A stretch of 5,856 nt of DNA, from positions 1-5,856 of the forward strand of contig JACRIP010000614.1 of the NCBI GenBank assembly GCA_016220045.1, written 5' to 3'. The DNA is from Planctomycetota bacterium (lineage in GTDB: Bacteria > Planctomycetota > MHYJ01 > WSZJ01 > JACPWG01). Positions 1 to 5,813 of this stretch are shown piece by piece. Numbering within the stretch: position 1 is the stretch's first letter; every line of letters starts with the position of its first letter. The notes beneath the pieces were generated by a model, which was given only the letters and a program-made list of their open reading frames with translations, searched no databases and had not been told where the DNA came from. Made by a program: the position numbers and the translations under genes.

Positions 1-161
1 CGCCGAACACTAATCGCAACTGCCCCATGGTTCCGCCTGAAGGCGTAACTACAACCGGGCCGGTTGGCCGATCTCCGGTCCTTGGCACCGGGGACGGTAG
101 GTCTGCCTGGGGCGGCGATTAGCGTTGTAGTGGTAGGCGGCGGCTACTCCGCGCGCGCTGC
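1..161. other. Non-coding left edge, downstream of the membrane-protein gene
   Basis: I see no convincing gene here. The open frames crossing it in both directions are GC-driven shadows without family motifs. It holds small possible hairpins: CGCC/GGCG with a tetraloop near 34-45, and CCGGT/ACCGG at 75-79 and 87-91. It also holds a separated inverted pair, ACTACAAC (48-55) and GTTGTAGT (124-131). None is followed by a T-run, so I do not call a terminator. Confidence 0.45.
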
Positions 162-2033
162 TCACGGATTGGCTCGGCCGGGCCGGCGGAGCACGGGGCG
201 CGACGGGAAGAGCCAGTGTCCTGTCTCCGCCAATCCCGCAGTTCGGCGTAGGGGCGGACCCCCGTGTCCGCCCCGCCAGCTCCACCCCAACGCAATCCCC
301 CCCATCGCCAGCACCCCCAGCGCCGCCAGCGCCAGCCCCGCCCGCTGCACCCCCGTCCGCTCCAGCGTCAGCTCCACCTCGTACGCCCCCGCCGTCGGCA
401 GCGCCACGCGCAAGTACCCGCTCCCCGCCGCCGCGGTCACCCCCGCCGCCTGCCCGTTCACCCGCGCACTCCACCCCGGAAACCAGTAGGTCGCCACCTC
501 CAGCACCGCCGCCGTCGCCGCCGCCCCGCTCACCCGCAGGCACTCCGGCGAACGCCGCTCGAATACGGCTGTCGCCGTACCCTCGACCACCCGCACCGGC
601 TCCGCCGCGAACGGCGGCGATTTCGTCACCCAGCGCGGCTCGAACTCGTTGACCGACAGCACCGTGATCTCCGAACGCGCGAGCTCGCCCGGCGCCAACG
701 TCTCCAGCGTGACGTCCACCAGCAGCGACGGCCGCGCGTGCGCGAAATTCAGCGCCAGCACCAGCCCGAAGGCCGCCACGCACGCCGCCATCCGCCGCCC
801 GGCGCGCAGTCCGGCAAGACCCTGTCCCGCCGCCCCCGCGGCGAAGGCCAGGCACACCGTCACCGGCGCCAGCAGGCGCCAGGGGAATTGCATGTACTGC
901 AGGAACTTCACCCGATCCCAGAGCGGCTGCGCCAGGGGCAGCATCGCCAGGCAGTAGAGCAGAATCGCGGCGGTTGCTCCGCCGAGCAGCGCCCGCTCCC
1001 CGGGCCGCATCCGTCCCCGCTCGCGCCACCCGAACGCCCACGCCGCCGCCAGGAGCGCCAGATGCGCCCACCCCAGCCCGAACGGCAACTCTCCGCCGTC
1101 CCCAACCGCCGAGCCGCGGTAGCTCCACCCGCCGGCGAAAAGCTGCCAGGGGTAGACGAAATGGTTCGTATACAGCGGATACCCGGTCATCAGCAGGTCG
1201 AGCTTGACGAACTCGCGCTCCAGCAGCGCCGGCAGGAGCACGTGCGCGGACAGCAGGCCGCCGAGCCCCCCGGCCGCCGCCACCCCGCCGAGCACGCGCC
1301 AGGAACGCGCCTCCCAGGCGAGCCAGGCGCCGTACCCGGCCACGAGCGGCGCGAAAAGCAGCGCCGCCGGATGGTGGCACCAGAGCACGCCGGCCACGCC
1401 GAGCGCGCCCTGCAGCAGATGGCAGCGCGTGCCGCCGCGCGCGTACCGCCCGATGCCGTCGAGCGCGATCGGATAGAAGGCGAAGGCGGCGAATTCCGCG
1501 AGCGCGTGGCGCACGTACAGATCGACGCATACGTAGGGCGCAAAGAGATAGGCGGTCGCCGCCAGCGCGCCGCCCAGCTCGCCCCAGTGGCAGGCCGCCC
1601 AGCGCCGCATCATCGCCGCCGCCACCGCGGCGAGCGCGAGGCAGCTCAGGTTGACCGCCCAGATCAGGTTGAGACCGCAGGCGATCCACAGCTCGCAGAG
1701 ATAGTAGAAGAGCGGGGGATAGTAGAGAAAGAGCGGCTGGCCGTGGCCCGCGCCCAGGTCCGCCGCCCAGCGCGGGAAGAGGATGCCGTGCCGCAGGTTC
1801 TCATGGAACTCCACCAGGCGCGGCAGATAGAAGAGGAAATCGTGGCCGACCGCGTACTTGCCGAGCAGGAGGGGAGCGCCGAAGACCAGCACCAGCGCGA
1901 CGAGCAACAGGGCGCGCGCGCCGCGCATCGCGGCCGAGGGGCGCGGCGCTCCGGCTCCCGCCGCCGCTCCGGCCCCTTCGCTCGCCTGCGCCGTTGCCGG
2001 CGACGCGCCGTCCTCCGCCATGCGGTCGGTCAT
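162..2033 (-). CDS. Polytopic membrane protein, YfhO / PTPS-related (GT-C-like) type
   Basis: A 623-residue multi-pass inner-membrane protein, probably transferring a lipid-linked sugar to a surface glycan. After an Ala-rich cytoplasmic N-terminus (1-36), the first membrane segment (about 40-58) leads into a loop with GHDFLFYLPRL (63-73). Its acidic residue D65 sits where GT-C enzymes carry their catalytic Asp. Many hydrophobic segments follow to about residue 435. FLQYMQFPWRLL (377-388) matches a motif I associate with the PTPS-related membrane family. A soluble domain (about 436-560) contains YWFPGWSARVNG (516-527), the PGW..xVNG signature of YfhO-like proteins, and a last membrane helix spans about 564-583. 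Residues 587-623 come from a hairpin repeat and look non-native. The ATG overlaps the upstream glycosyltransferase stop (ATGA), which supports this start and translational coupling. Substrate is unknown and no enzyme activity is proven for this family. Confidence 0.85.
   Translation of the reverse strand: MTDRMAEDGASPATAQASEGAGAAAGAGAPRPSAAMRGARALLLVALVLVFGAPLLLGKYAVGHDFLFYLPRLVEFHENLRHGILFPRWAADLGAGHGQPLFLYYPPLFYYLCELWIACGLNLIWAVNLSCLALAAVAAAMMRRWAACHWGELGGALAATAYLFAPYVCVDLYVRHALAEFAAFAFYPIALDGIGRYARGGTRCHLLQGALGVAGVLWCHHPAALLFAPLVAGYGAWLAWEARSWRVLGGVAAAGGLGGLLSAHVLLPALLEREFVKLDLLMTGYPLYTNHFVYPWQLFAGGWSYRGSAVGDGGELPFGLGWAHLALLAAAWAFGWRERGRMRPGERALLGGATAAILLYCLAMLPLAQPLWDRVKFLQYMQFPWRLLAPVTVCLAFAAGAAGQGLAGLRAGRRMAACVAAFGLVLALNFAHARPSLLVDVTLETLAPGELARSEITVLSVNEFEPRWVTKSPPFAAEPVRVVEGTATAVFERRSPECLRVSGAAATAAVLEVATYWFPGWSARVNGQAAGVTAAAGSGYLRVALPTAGAYEVELTLERTGVQRAGLALAALGVLAMGGIALGWSWRGGHGGPPLRRTAGLAETGHWLFPSRPVLRRPGRANP
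251..274. repeat. GGGGCGGAC hairpin, dispersed-repeat type
   Basis: A perfect 9-bp inverted repeat, GGGGCGGAC (251-259) and GTCCGCCCC (266-274), around a 6-nt loop. Read on the minus strand it gives GGHGGPPLR in the membrane-protein frame. From general knowledge, hairpins of this sequence occur in many copies between genes in some GC-rich environmental bacteria. Only one copy lies in this window, so its repetitive nature here is inferred. Confidence 0.6.
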
Positions 2034-2773
2034 CCGAGAAAGTGCCGCGCGATGAAGCCCAGGTACGAGCGCAGGTTGTGCCAGACCTTCATGCCGCTCT
2101 TGCCCTGCTTGCGCCCGTAGTCGTAGAGGAAGGGGATCTCCTCGAGGCGGCGCGCGCAGGGCCTTAGGTTGAGTAGGACCTCGACGTTGGCGAAGAACGT
2201 GTCTACGGTGATGAACTGATCCCCATGGCGCGCCATCGCCAGCTTGAGCGGGCCGGCGCGGTAGGCGCGGAAGAAGATGGTGTAGTCGCGCACGCCCGGG
2301 ATGGGGAAGAGGAGGGAGACGACGAGGTTGGCGCCGCAGCTCAGGATCAGGCGCTTGAGCGGGAAGCGCCGGTACCCGCCGCCGACGCGGTAGCGCGAGG
2401 CGACCACGACGTCGGCGCCCGCGCGGATGCGCGCGGCCATCGCCGGGATCGACTCCACCGCGGACGTCCCGTCTCCCTCCATCAGGACCACGACGTCGTC
2501 GTCGGCCGCCCCCGCCAGTGCGCCCGCGAACCCGGTGCGAAAGGCGGCCGCGACGCCCCGGTTGGTCTCGTGGAAGAGCGGCGTCAGGGGATGTTCGCGC
2601 GCCAGCCGCCGCAGCACCTCCGCCGTGTCGTCGCTCGAGCCGTCTTCTACGGCGAAGACCTGGTACGGTTCCGCGCCGCCGGCCAGCGTGCTCCGGAGAC
2701 GCTCCAGGACGCCCGGGAGATTGGCCGCTTCGTTGTAGGCGGGAATGATGAGCCGAATCACGTCTCGTCCCAT
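2030..2773 (-). CDS. Family 2 glycosyltransferase, polyprenyl-phosphate sugar synthase-like
   Basis: A 247-residue GT-A fold enzyme, likely moving a sugar from a nucleotide donor to polyprenyl phosphate at the inner membrane face. It starts with the nucleotide-binding strand RLIIPAYNEAANLP (7-20). VEDGSSDDT (42-50), TNRGVAAAFRTGF (70-82) and the metal-site region LMEGDGTS (97-104) follow; there E99 and D101 replace the usual DxD. SRYRVGGG (126-133) and GVRDYTIFFRAY (160-171) match the acceptor-side motifs of the DPM1-like group. No C-terminal membrane helices are visible, so it resembles the short DPM1-type enzymes. I chose the ATG at 2773 because the conserved fold begins there; 69 further in-frame codons upstream translate only intergenic repeat DNA. 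The stop overlaps the start of the membrane-protein gene, suggesting donor synthase and user. Sugar specificity cannot be read. Confidence 0.88.
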   Translation of the reverse strand: MGRDVIRLIIPAYNEAANLPGVLERLRSTLAGGAEPYQVFAVEDGSSDDTAEVLRRLAREHPLTPLFHETNRGVAAAFRTGFAGALAGAADDDVVVLMEGDGTSAVESIPAMAARIRAGADVVVASRYRVGGGYRRFPLKRLILSCGANLVVSLLFPIPGVRDYTIFFRAYRAGPLKLAMARHGDQFITVDTFFANVEVLLNLRPCARRLEEIPFLYDYGRKQGKSGMKVWHNLRSYLGFIARHFLG

Positions 2774-2805
2774 TCTCGGGTAGGCGAAATCCCGCCCGCG
2801 CGTAG

Positions 2806-2822
2806 CCGCCGCGGGGCGGCGG
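2806..2822 (-). other. GC hairpin in the glycosyltransferase leader
   Basis: CCGCCGC (2806-2812) and GCGGCGG (2816-2822) form a perfect 7-bp stem around a 3-nt loop. If the promoter at 2831-2858 is right, the hairpin lies at the very 5' end of the transcript, where it could stabilise the mRNA or affect early elongation. It could equally be a chance product of high GC. Confidence 0.35.
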
Positions 2823-2830
2823 GCCGCCTC

Positions 2831-2858
2831 AGTATAACTTCGCGTCCGACGGGCACAA
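2831..2858 (-). promoter_or_regulatory. Candidate promoter of the glycosyltransferase operon
   Basis: Read on the minus strand, TTGTGC (2858-2853) and TATACT (2836-2831) are separated by 16 bp and resemble -35 and -10 boxes. Transcription would begin near 2824, leaving a leader of about 50 nt before the ATG at 2773. The site lies in the only AT-richer patch upstream of this gene. Prediction is by eye only. Confidence 0.4.
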
Positions 2859-2907
2859 GGATCGGCGGAGGGCAGGGTGCAGGTCGGGTATGGCGTAACG
2901 GCGACTG

Positions 2908-3048
2908 AACCACAGAGGCACAGAGCCACAGAGACGACGGGAAACAGGAGGAGGGCGTTCCGCGTCAGGGCGTGTGGCAAGATCCGGTGAGGAAGGCGCG
3001 GAATGGCCTCCTCCTCGTTCCCGTCGTCGTCTCTGTGCCACTGTGGTT
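2908..3048. repeat. MITE-like inverted-repeat element with CACAGAG units
   Basis: Two long imperfect arms face each other. The left arm begins AACCACAG (2908), carries CACAGAG at 2911, 2919 and 2927 with a period of 8, then ACGACGGGAAACAGGAGGAGG and GCGTTCCGCG, ending at 2964. The reverse complement of the right arm (3048 back to 2997) begins AACCACAG, continues CACAGAGACGACGACGGGAA, then GGAGGAGG and ATTCCGCG. Apart from an indel of about 8 bp and a few mismatches the arms match, leaving a loop of about 32 nt (2965-2996). There is no transposase gene, and I see no obvious target-site duplication. The unit recurs at the right end of the window. Confidence 0.75.
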
Positions 3049-3089
3049 TCGTTTCTGCCCCGCAGAAGCGGACAAGGCCTCAATTCAGC

Positions 3090-3117
3090 TTGATCACGTG
3101 ATGATCAACGTGATAAA
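3090..3117 (+). promoter_or_regulatory. Toxin-antitoxin promoter with embedded palindromic operator
   Basis: TTGATC (3090-3095) and GATAAA (3112-3117) are spaced by 16 bp as plausible -35 and -10 boxes. Between and over them lies a perfect 7-bp inverted repeat, TTGATCA (3090-3096) and TGATCAA (3102-3108), with a 5-nt spacer. Inside it is the palindrome ATCACGTGAT (3093-3102), and CGTGAT recurs at 3109-3114. A repressor dimer bound here would cover the promoter, as expected for an autoregulated toxin-antitoxin operon. Confidence 0.55.
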
Positions 3118-3147
3118 GTTGCCGCGGGCCATCCTGCGGAGTCACTC

Positions 3148-3495
3148 ATGCGAGCATCCCCACGGCGCACGCGACGCGAGGTCGAGAAACCGTCTCCGTT
3201 GGCGTACTCCGCGTACCTGCATCTGACCAGCCGCCGCCACACGACACGCACCCTCGCCGGCGCACTTGGGGTCTCCACGGCGACGGCCTTCCGCGCCATC
3301 CAGGAACTCCGCGCCGGGGGCCTGTCCATCGACAGCGTCAAGCGGGGAAAGAACTGGTACTTCGAAGTCCTCGATGCGGCCGAGCGTGAGGCGGCGTGGA
3401 AGCAGGATCCCCTGGGCAAAATGATCGGCTTCATCCGCGGCCCGATCCGGAAAGCGGGTGAAACCGAAGACGACGTAATCTACGGTCGCGAGTAG
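3148..3495 (+). CDS. Winged-helix DNA-binding protein, probable antitoxin of the PIN toxin
   Basis: A 115-residue basic protein. Residues 34-55 (RTLAGALGVSTATAFRAIQELR) form a helix-turn-helix with the usual LA..LGVS pattern and recognition helix. Residues 57-74 (GGLSIDSVKRGKNWYFEV) look like the following beta-wing. The C-terminal region (about 77-115), with an acidic end (ETEDDVIYGRE), is where an antitoxin would contact its toxin. The ATG is preceded by GGAG (3138-3141) at 6-nt spacing, and a promoter-operator lies just upstream. The next gene, 9 nt away, encodes a PIN ribonuclease. Position and operator suggest it neutralises the toxin and represses the operon. It lacks the ribbon-helix-helix, AbrB and Phd patterns of common VapB antitoxins, so the antitoxin role is inferred from context; it could be just a transcription factor. 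Confidence 0.75.
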   Translation: MRASPRRTRREVEKPSPLAYSAYLHLTSRRHTTRTLAGALGVSTATAFRAIQELRAGGLSIDSVKRGKNWYFEVLDAAEREAAWKQDPLGKMIGFIRGPIRKAGETEDDVIYGRE

Positions 3496-3504
3496 AGGGT
3501 CGGG

Positions 3505-3924
3505 ATGGAGGGCCGGGTTCTGGTAGACACCAGCGCGCTCGTCGGGCTCTTCGTGGAACGGGACGAATGGCACGGGCCGGCCGTTGCCTGCTATGAACGA
3601 CTGCGCGACGAGCGTCGCCGATTGCTCACTACCTGGGACGTCTTCCAGGAGACCGTCACCGCCATTCGGAAGTGGGCCGGTCACCCCCAGGCTGTCACCG
3701 TAGGCGAATTCCTGCGCGCCAACGCCGCGATCCAGCTCGTGCCGACCGGAGAGGAGACCCGGGAAGCGGCATGGCGGCTGTTCCGGAAGCACCGCGGACT
3801 CGTCCTCTCCTTCACCGACTGCACCTCCTTCGTCGTCATGAGGCACTTCGGCATCACCGAGGCCTTCACCTTCGACGACGACTTCCGTCGGGCCGGCTTC
3901 ACCGTACTCCCCCCGCCTGCTTGA
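3505..3924 (+). CDS. VapC-like PIN-domain ribonuclease toxin
   Basis: A 139-residue protein spanning one complete PIN domain, the usual size for VapC toxins. These are Mg-dependent endoribonucleases that cut tRNA or rRNA and arrest growth. The acidic site is intact: D8 in VLVDTSALVGLF, E49 in WDVFQETVTAIRK, D105 in LSFTDCTSFVVM, and the acidic cluster D124-D126 in AFTFDDDFRRAGF, which is typical near the end of the fold. A ribosome binding site AGAGGG (3494-3499) overlaps the antitoxin stop codon and sits 5 nt from the ATG, so the two genes are probably cotranscribed and translationally linked. The stop codon lies inside the -35 box of the next operon. The RNA target cannot be inferred. Confidence 0.9.
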   Translation: MEGRVLVDTSALVGLFVERDEWHGPAVACYERLRDERRRLLTTWDVFQETVTAIRKWAGHPQAVTVGEFLRANAAIQLVPTGEETREAAWRLFRKHRGLVLSFTDCTSFVVMRHFGITEAFTFDDDFRRAGFTVLPPPA

Positions 3925-3949
3925 TCCCCGCCCCACCCTGTGGTATAAG
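3921..3949 (+). promoter_or_regulatory. Candidate promoter of the acetyltransferase-oxidoreductase operon
   Basis: TTGATC (3921-3926) and TATAAG (3944-3949) are separated by exactly 17 bp, and TGG directly before the -10 box makes it an extended -10. Transcription would start near 3956, giving a leader of roughly 70 nt to the ATG at 4029. The -35 box contains the stop codon of the PIN gene. This is the best sigma-70-type promoter match in the window. Confidence 0.55.
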
Positions 3950-4028
3950 CCCCCTGCCCGCGCGCGCGCCGACCTCCCGCGCTGGCGCTTCCCCTTTCCG
4001 CCTCCCGCCCCCTGTCGACGAACCGCCG

Positions 4029-4694
4029 ATGACGCGCCAGGTGCCCGCCAGCTTCGCCCGCCGCCCGATCGCGCCCGACCCCGCGTTCGAGCGCGCCCAC
4101 GCCGACCACCTGCGCGCCACGCTGTCGGTCGAAGAGCGCCTGGCCGTCTACGACCGCTTCGCCGACGGCCAGACGCGCTTCGACTACGGGATGCGCCGGA
4201 TCGCGCTGCGCGCCCTGGTGCGCGCCCTCGGCGACGACGTCACGGTCGGACCCGGCGTGCGTTTCCTCCACCCCGACACCTTCGAGCTCGGCGACGGCGT
4301 CTTCCTCGGCGCCGGCGCCTTCCTCCAGGGCCGCCACGACGGGCGCTGCACCCTCGGCCGCCGCGTCTGGATCGGTCCCGGCGCCTACCTCGACGCCCGC
4401 GACCTCGTCATGGAGGAAATCGTCGGCTTCGGTCCCGGCGCGAAGGTCCTCGGTTCCGCCCACACCGGCGAGCCGGTCGATGCCCCCGTCATGGAGACCG
4501 ACCTCGTCATCCGTCCGGTGCGCATCGGCCGCGGCGCCGACATCGGCACGAATGCCGTGCTGCTCCCCGGCGTGACGGTCGGCGTCGGCGCGATTGTCGG
4601 GGCCGGCGCCGTCGTCACCGACGAGGTCCCGCCTTTCGCCGTGGTCGCAGGCGTGCCGGCCCGCATCCTGCGGAATCGGAGAGATCCCCGATGA
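4029..4694 (+). CDS. Left-handed beta-helix (hexapeptide) sugar acetyltransferase
   Basis: A 221-residue acetyl-CoA-dependent O- or N-acetyltransferase, probably acting on a nucleotide sugar or glycan precursor in the cytoplasm. Residues 1-70 are a helical, charged N-terminal region. From about 71 hexapeptide repeats begin (VTVGPGVRFL, FELGDGVFLGAG, CTLGRRVWIGPGAYL), interrupted by GSAHTGEPVDAP (142-153), whose H145 is the likely catalytic base. They resume with VRIGRGADIGTNAVLLPGV (164-182), VGVGAIVGAGAVVT (184-197) and the terminal VPPFAVVAGVPARILRNR signature (200-217) of the WcaF/CysE-like group. The ATG at 4029 begins just before the conserved region; the open frame extends further upstream but only into the PIN gene, and the ribosome binding site here is weak. 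The stop overlaps the next start (ATGA). Substrate unknown; WbpD/WlbB-like N-acetylation is one possibility. Confidence 0.87.
   Translation: MTRQVPASFARRPIAPDPAFERAHADHLRATLSVEERLAVYDRFADGQTRFDYGMRRIALRALVRALGDDVTVGPGVRFLHPDTFELGDGVFLGAGAFLQGRHDGRCTLGRRVWIGPGAYLDARDLVMEEIVGFGPGAKVLGSAHTGEPVDAPVMETDLVIRPVRIGRGADIGTNAVLLPGVTVGVGAIVGAGAVVTDEVPPFAVVAGVPARILRNRRDPR
4678..4691 (+). promoter_or_regulatory. Ribosome binding site of the oxidoreductase gene
   Basis: GGAGAG (4678-4683) lies 7 nt before the ATG at 4691, inside the last codons of the acetyltransferase gene. It fixes the oxidoreductase start at the ATGA overlap in preference to the in-frame GTG at 4766. Confidence 0.6.
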
Positions 4695-5797
4695 GCGCCG
4701 ACGCCGTCCCGACCGCCCCCGGTTCCGCCCCCGGCTCCATCCCCGCTCCGCGACCGGGCACCTCCGTGGTCGGGCGCGCGCCCCTGCGCGTCGCCGTCGT
4801 CGGCTGCGGCTACTGGGGCCCCAACCTCGTCCGCAATTTCAATTCGGCGCGCGGCATCGAGGTCGCCTGGATCTGCGACCTCGACCCCGCCCGCCTCGAG
4901 GAAATGGCGCGCCGCTTCCGCGTCGGCCGCACCACCACCAACGTCGCCGACGTGCTCGCCGATCCCGCCGTGGACGCGGTCGCCCTGGCCACGCCGCTCG
5001 CCACCCATCGCCCGCTCGGCGAGGCCGCCCTGCGCGCCGGCAAGCACCTCTGGGTCGAAAAGCCCCTCGCCCCCACGGTCGCCGACGCCGAAGCCCTCGT
5101 CGCCCTGGCGCGCGAACACGGCCGCACGCTCTTCGTCGATCACACCTTCCTCTACACCGCGGCCGTCCAGAAGATCCGCGACCTCATCGCGCGCGGAGAG
5201 CTCGGTGATATCCTGTATTTCGACTCGGTGCGCGTGAACCTCGGCCTGTTCCAGTCCGACACCAACGTCCTTTGGGACCTCGGACCGCACGACGTCTCGG
5301 TCGCCCGCTACGTGCTCGGGCGGCGCCCGCGCGAAGTCTCCGCCTTCGGCGTGCGCCACGTCGCCGGGACGCACGAGAACATGGCCTACGTGACGCTTCG
5401 CTACGACGATTCCCTGATTGCGCACTTTCACTTCAACTGGCTCGCGCCGGTGAAGCTGCGTCTGACGATGATCGGCGGGACGCGCCGGATGATCGTCTAC
5501 GACGACGTGGAGCAGGTGGAGAAGATCAAGCTCTACGACAAGGGCGTGGACGTGCGCCGGCCCGAGGCGAACCTGGAGGAGCGCCGGCGCGCGCTGGTCT
5601 CCTACCGCACCGGCGACGTCTGGTCCCCGACCCTCGATCAGACCGAGGCGCTTGCGGGCGCGGTGCGTGATTTTGCCGGCGCGATCGCGGAGCGGCGCGC
5701 GCCGCTCTCGGACGGCGAGTGCGCCCTCGACGTGGTGCGCGTGCTGGCGGCGGCGCAGCGTTCGCTGGAGGCCGGTGGCGCATTCGTGGCGTTGTAG
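4691..5797 (+). CDS. Gfo/Idh/MocA-family NAD(P)-dependent sugar oxidoreductase
   Basis: A 368-residue cytoplasmic dehydrogenase of usual family length. Residues 1-31 are a Pro/Ala/Ser-rich tail. The Rossmann domain begins at LRVAVVGCGYWGPN (32-45), with the dinucleotide GxGxxG loop at 38-43 and an acidic residue at the end of the second strand (CDLD, 62-65), suggesting NAD preference. ATPLATH (100-106) and WVEKPLAPT (121-129) follow; K124 is the conserved EKP lysine. VDHTFLYT (149-156) and LWDLGPHDVSVARYVLG (194-210) contain the catalytic-domain Asp/His (D196, H200). The GYWGPN and WDLGPHD wording is typical of the WlbA/WbpB-like branch, which oxidises C3 of nucleotide sugars. With the coupled acetyltransferase this fits a diacetamido- or acetamido-sugar route for surface polysaccharide. 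The aminotransferase such a route needs is not in this window. Exact substrate is inferred only. Confidence 0.9.
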   Translation: MSADAVPTAPGSAPGSIPAPRPGTSVVGRAPLRVAVVGCGYWGPNLVRNFNSARGIEVAWICDLDPARLEEMARRFRVGRTTTNVADVLADPAVDAVALATPLATHRPLGEAALRAGKHLWVEKPLAPTVADAEALVALAREHGRTLFVDHTFLYTAAVQKIRDLIARGELGDILYFDSVRVNLGLFQSDTNVLWDLGPHDVSVARYVLGRRPREVSAFGVRHVAGTHENMAYVTLRYDDSLIAHFHFNWLAPVKLRLTMIGGTRRMIVYDDVEQVEKIKLYDKGVDVRRPEANLEERRRALVSYRTGDVWSPTLDQTEALAGAVRDFAGAIAERRAPLSDGECALDVVRVLAAAQRSLEAGGAFVAL

Positions 5798-5813
5798 GGC
5801 CGGCGAGAAGACG

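Larger units (their letters stand above)
2774..3147. other. Intergenic region between divergent transcription units
   Basis: This 374-bp stretch has no gene I can support. From left to right it contains the glycosyltransferase leader with its hairpin, a leftward promoter, the 141-bp inverted-repeat element, and then the rightward promoter, operator palindrome and ribosome binding site of the toxin-antitoxin pair. Open frames through it translate repeat DNA on either strand. Confidence 0.7.

Noticed and set aside
75..91. CCGGT/ACCGG hairpin as a terminator of the leftward operon
   Set aside because: The stem is only 5 bp, the loop is 7 nt and no T-run follows on the minus strand.
49..1689. 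Minus-strand open frame of 546 codons inside the membrane-protein gene
   Set aside because: It lies in another frame of the same strand and encodes Gly/Ala/Arg-rich sequence with no motif. It is a GC-driven shadow of the real gene.
264..2120. Plus-strand open frame of 618 codons
   Set aside because: It is the antisense of the membrane-protein gene, with an Arg/Pro/Gln-rich translation and no family feature.
2911..2933. CACAGAG units as a CRISPR array
   Set aside because: The period is 8 bp with no spacers and there are no cas genes; this is a short tandem motif inside an inverted repeat.
2774..2980. Longer glycosyltransferase with 69 extra N-terminal residues including a hydrophobic CLCGS stretch
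   Set aside because: Those codons translate the CACAGAG repeat and the promoter region. The hydrophobic stretch is a product of the repeat, and the conserved fold starts at the ATG at 2773.
3142..3936. Minus-strand open frame of 264 codons opposite the toxin-antitoxin pair
   Set aside because: It spans both well-supported plus-strand genes exactly antisense, has no recognisable motif and no start signal of its own.
3672..4028. N-terminal extension of the acetyltransferase frame upstream of 4029
   Set aside because: It overlaps the PIN gene in another frame, is Arg/Pro/His-rich, and would place the start upstream of the promoter.
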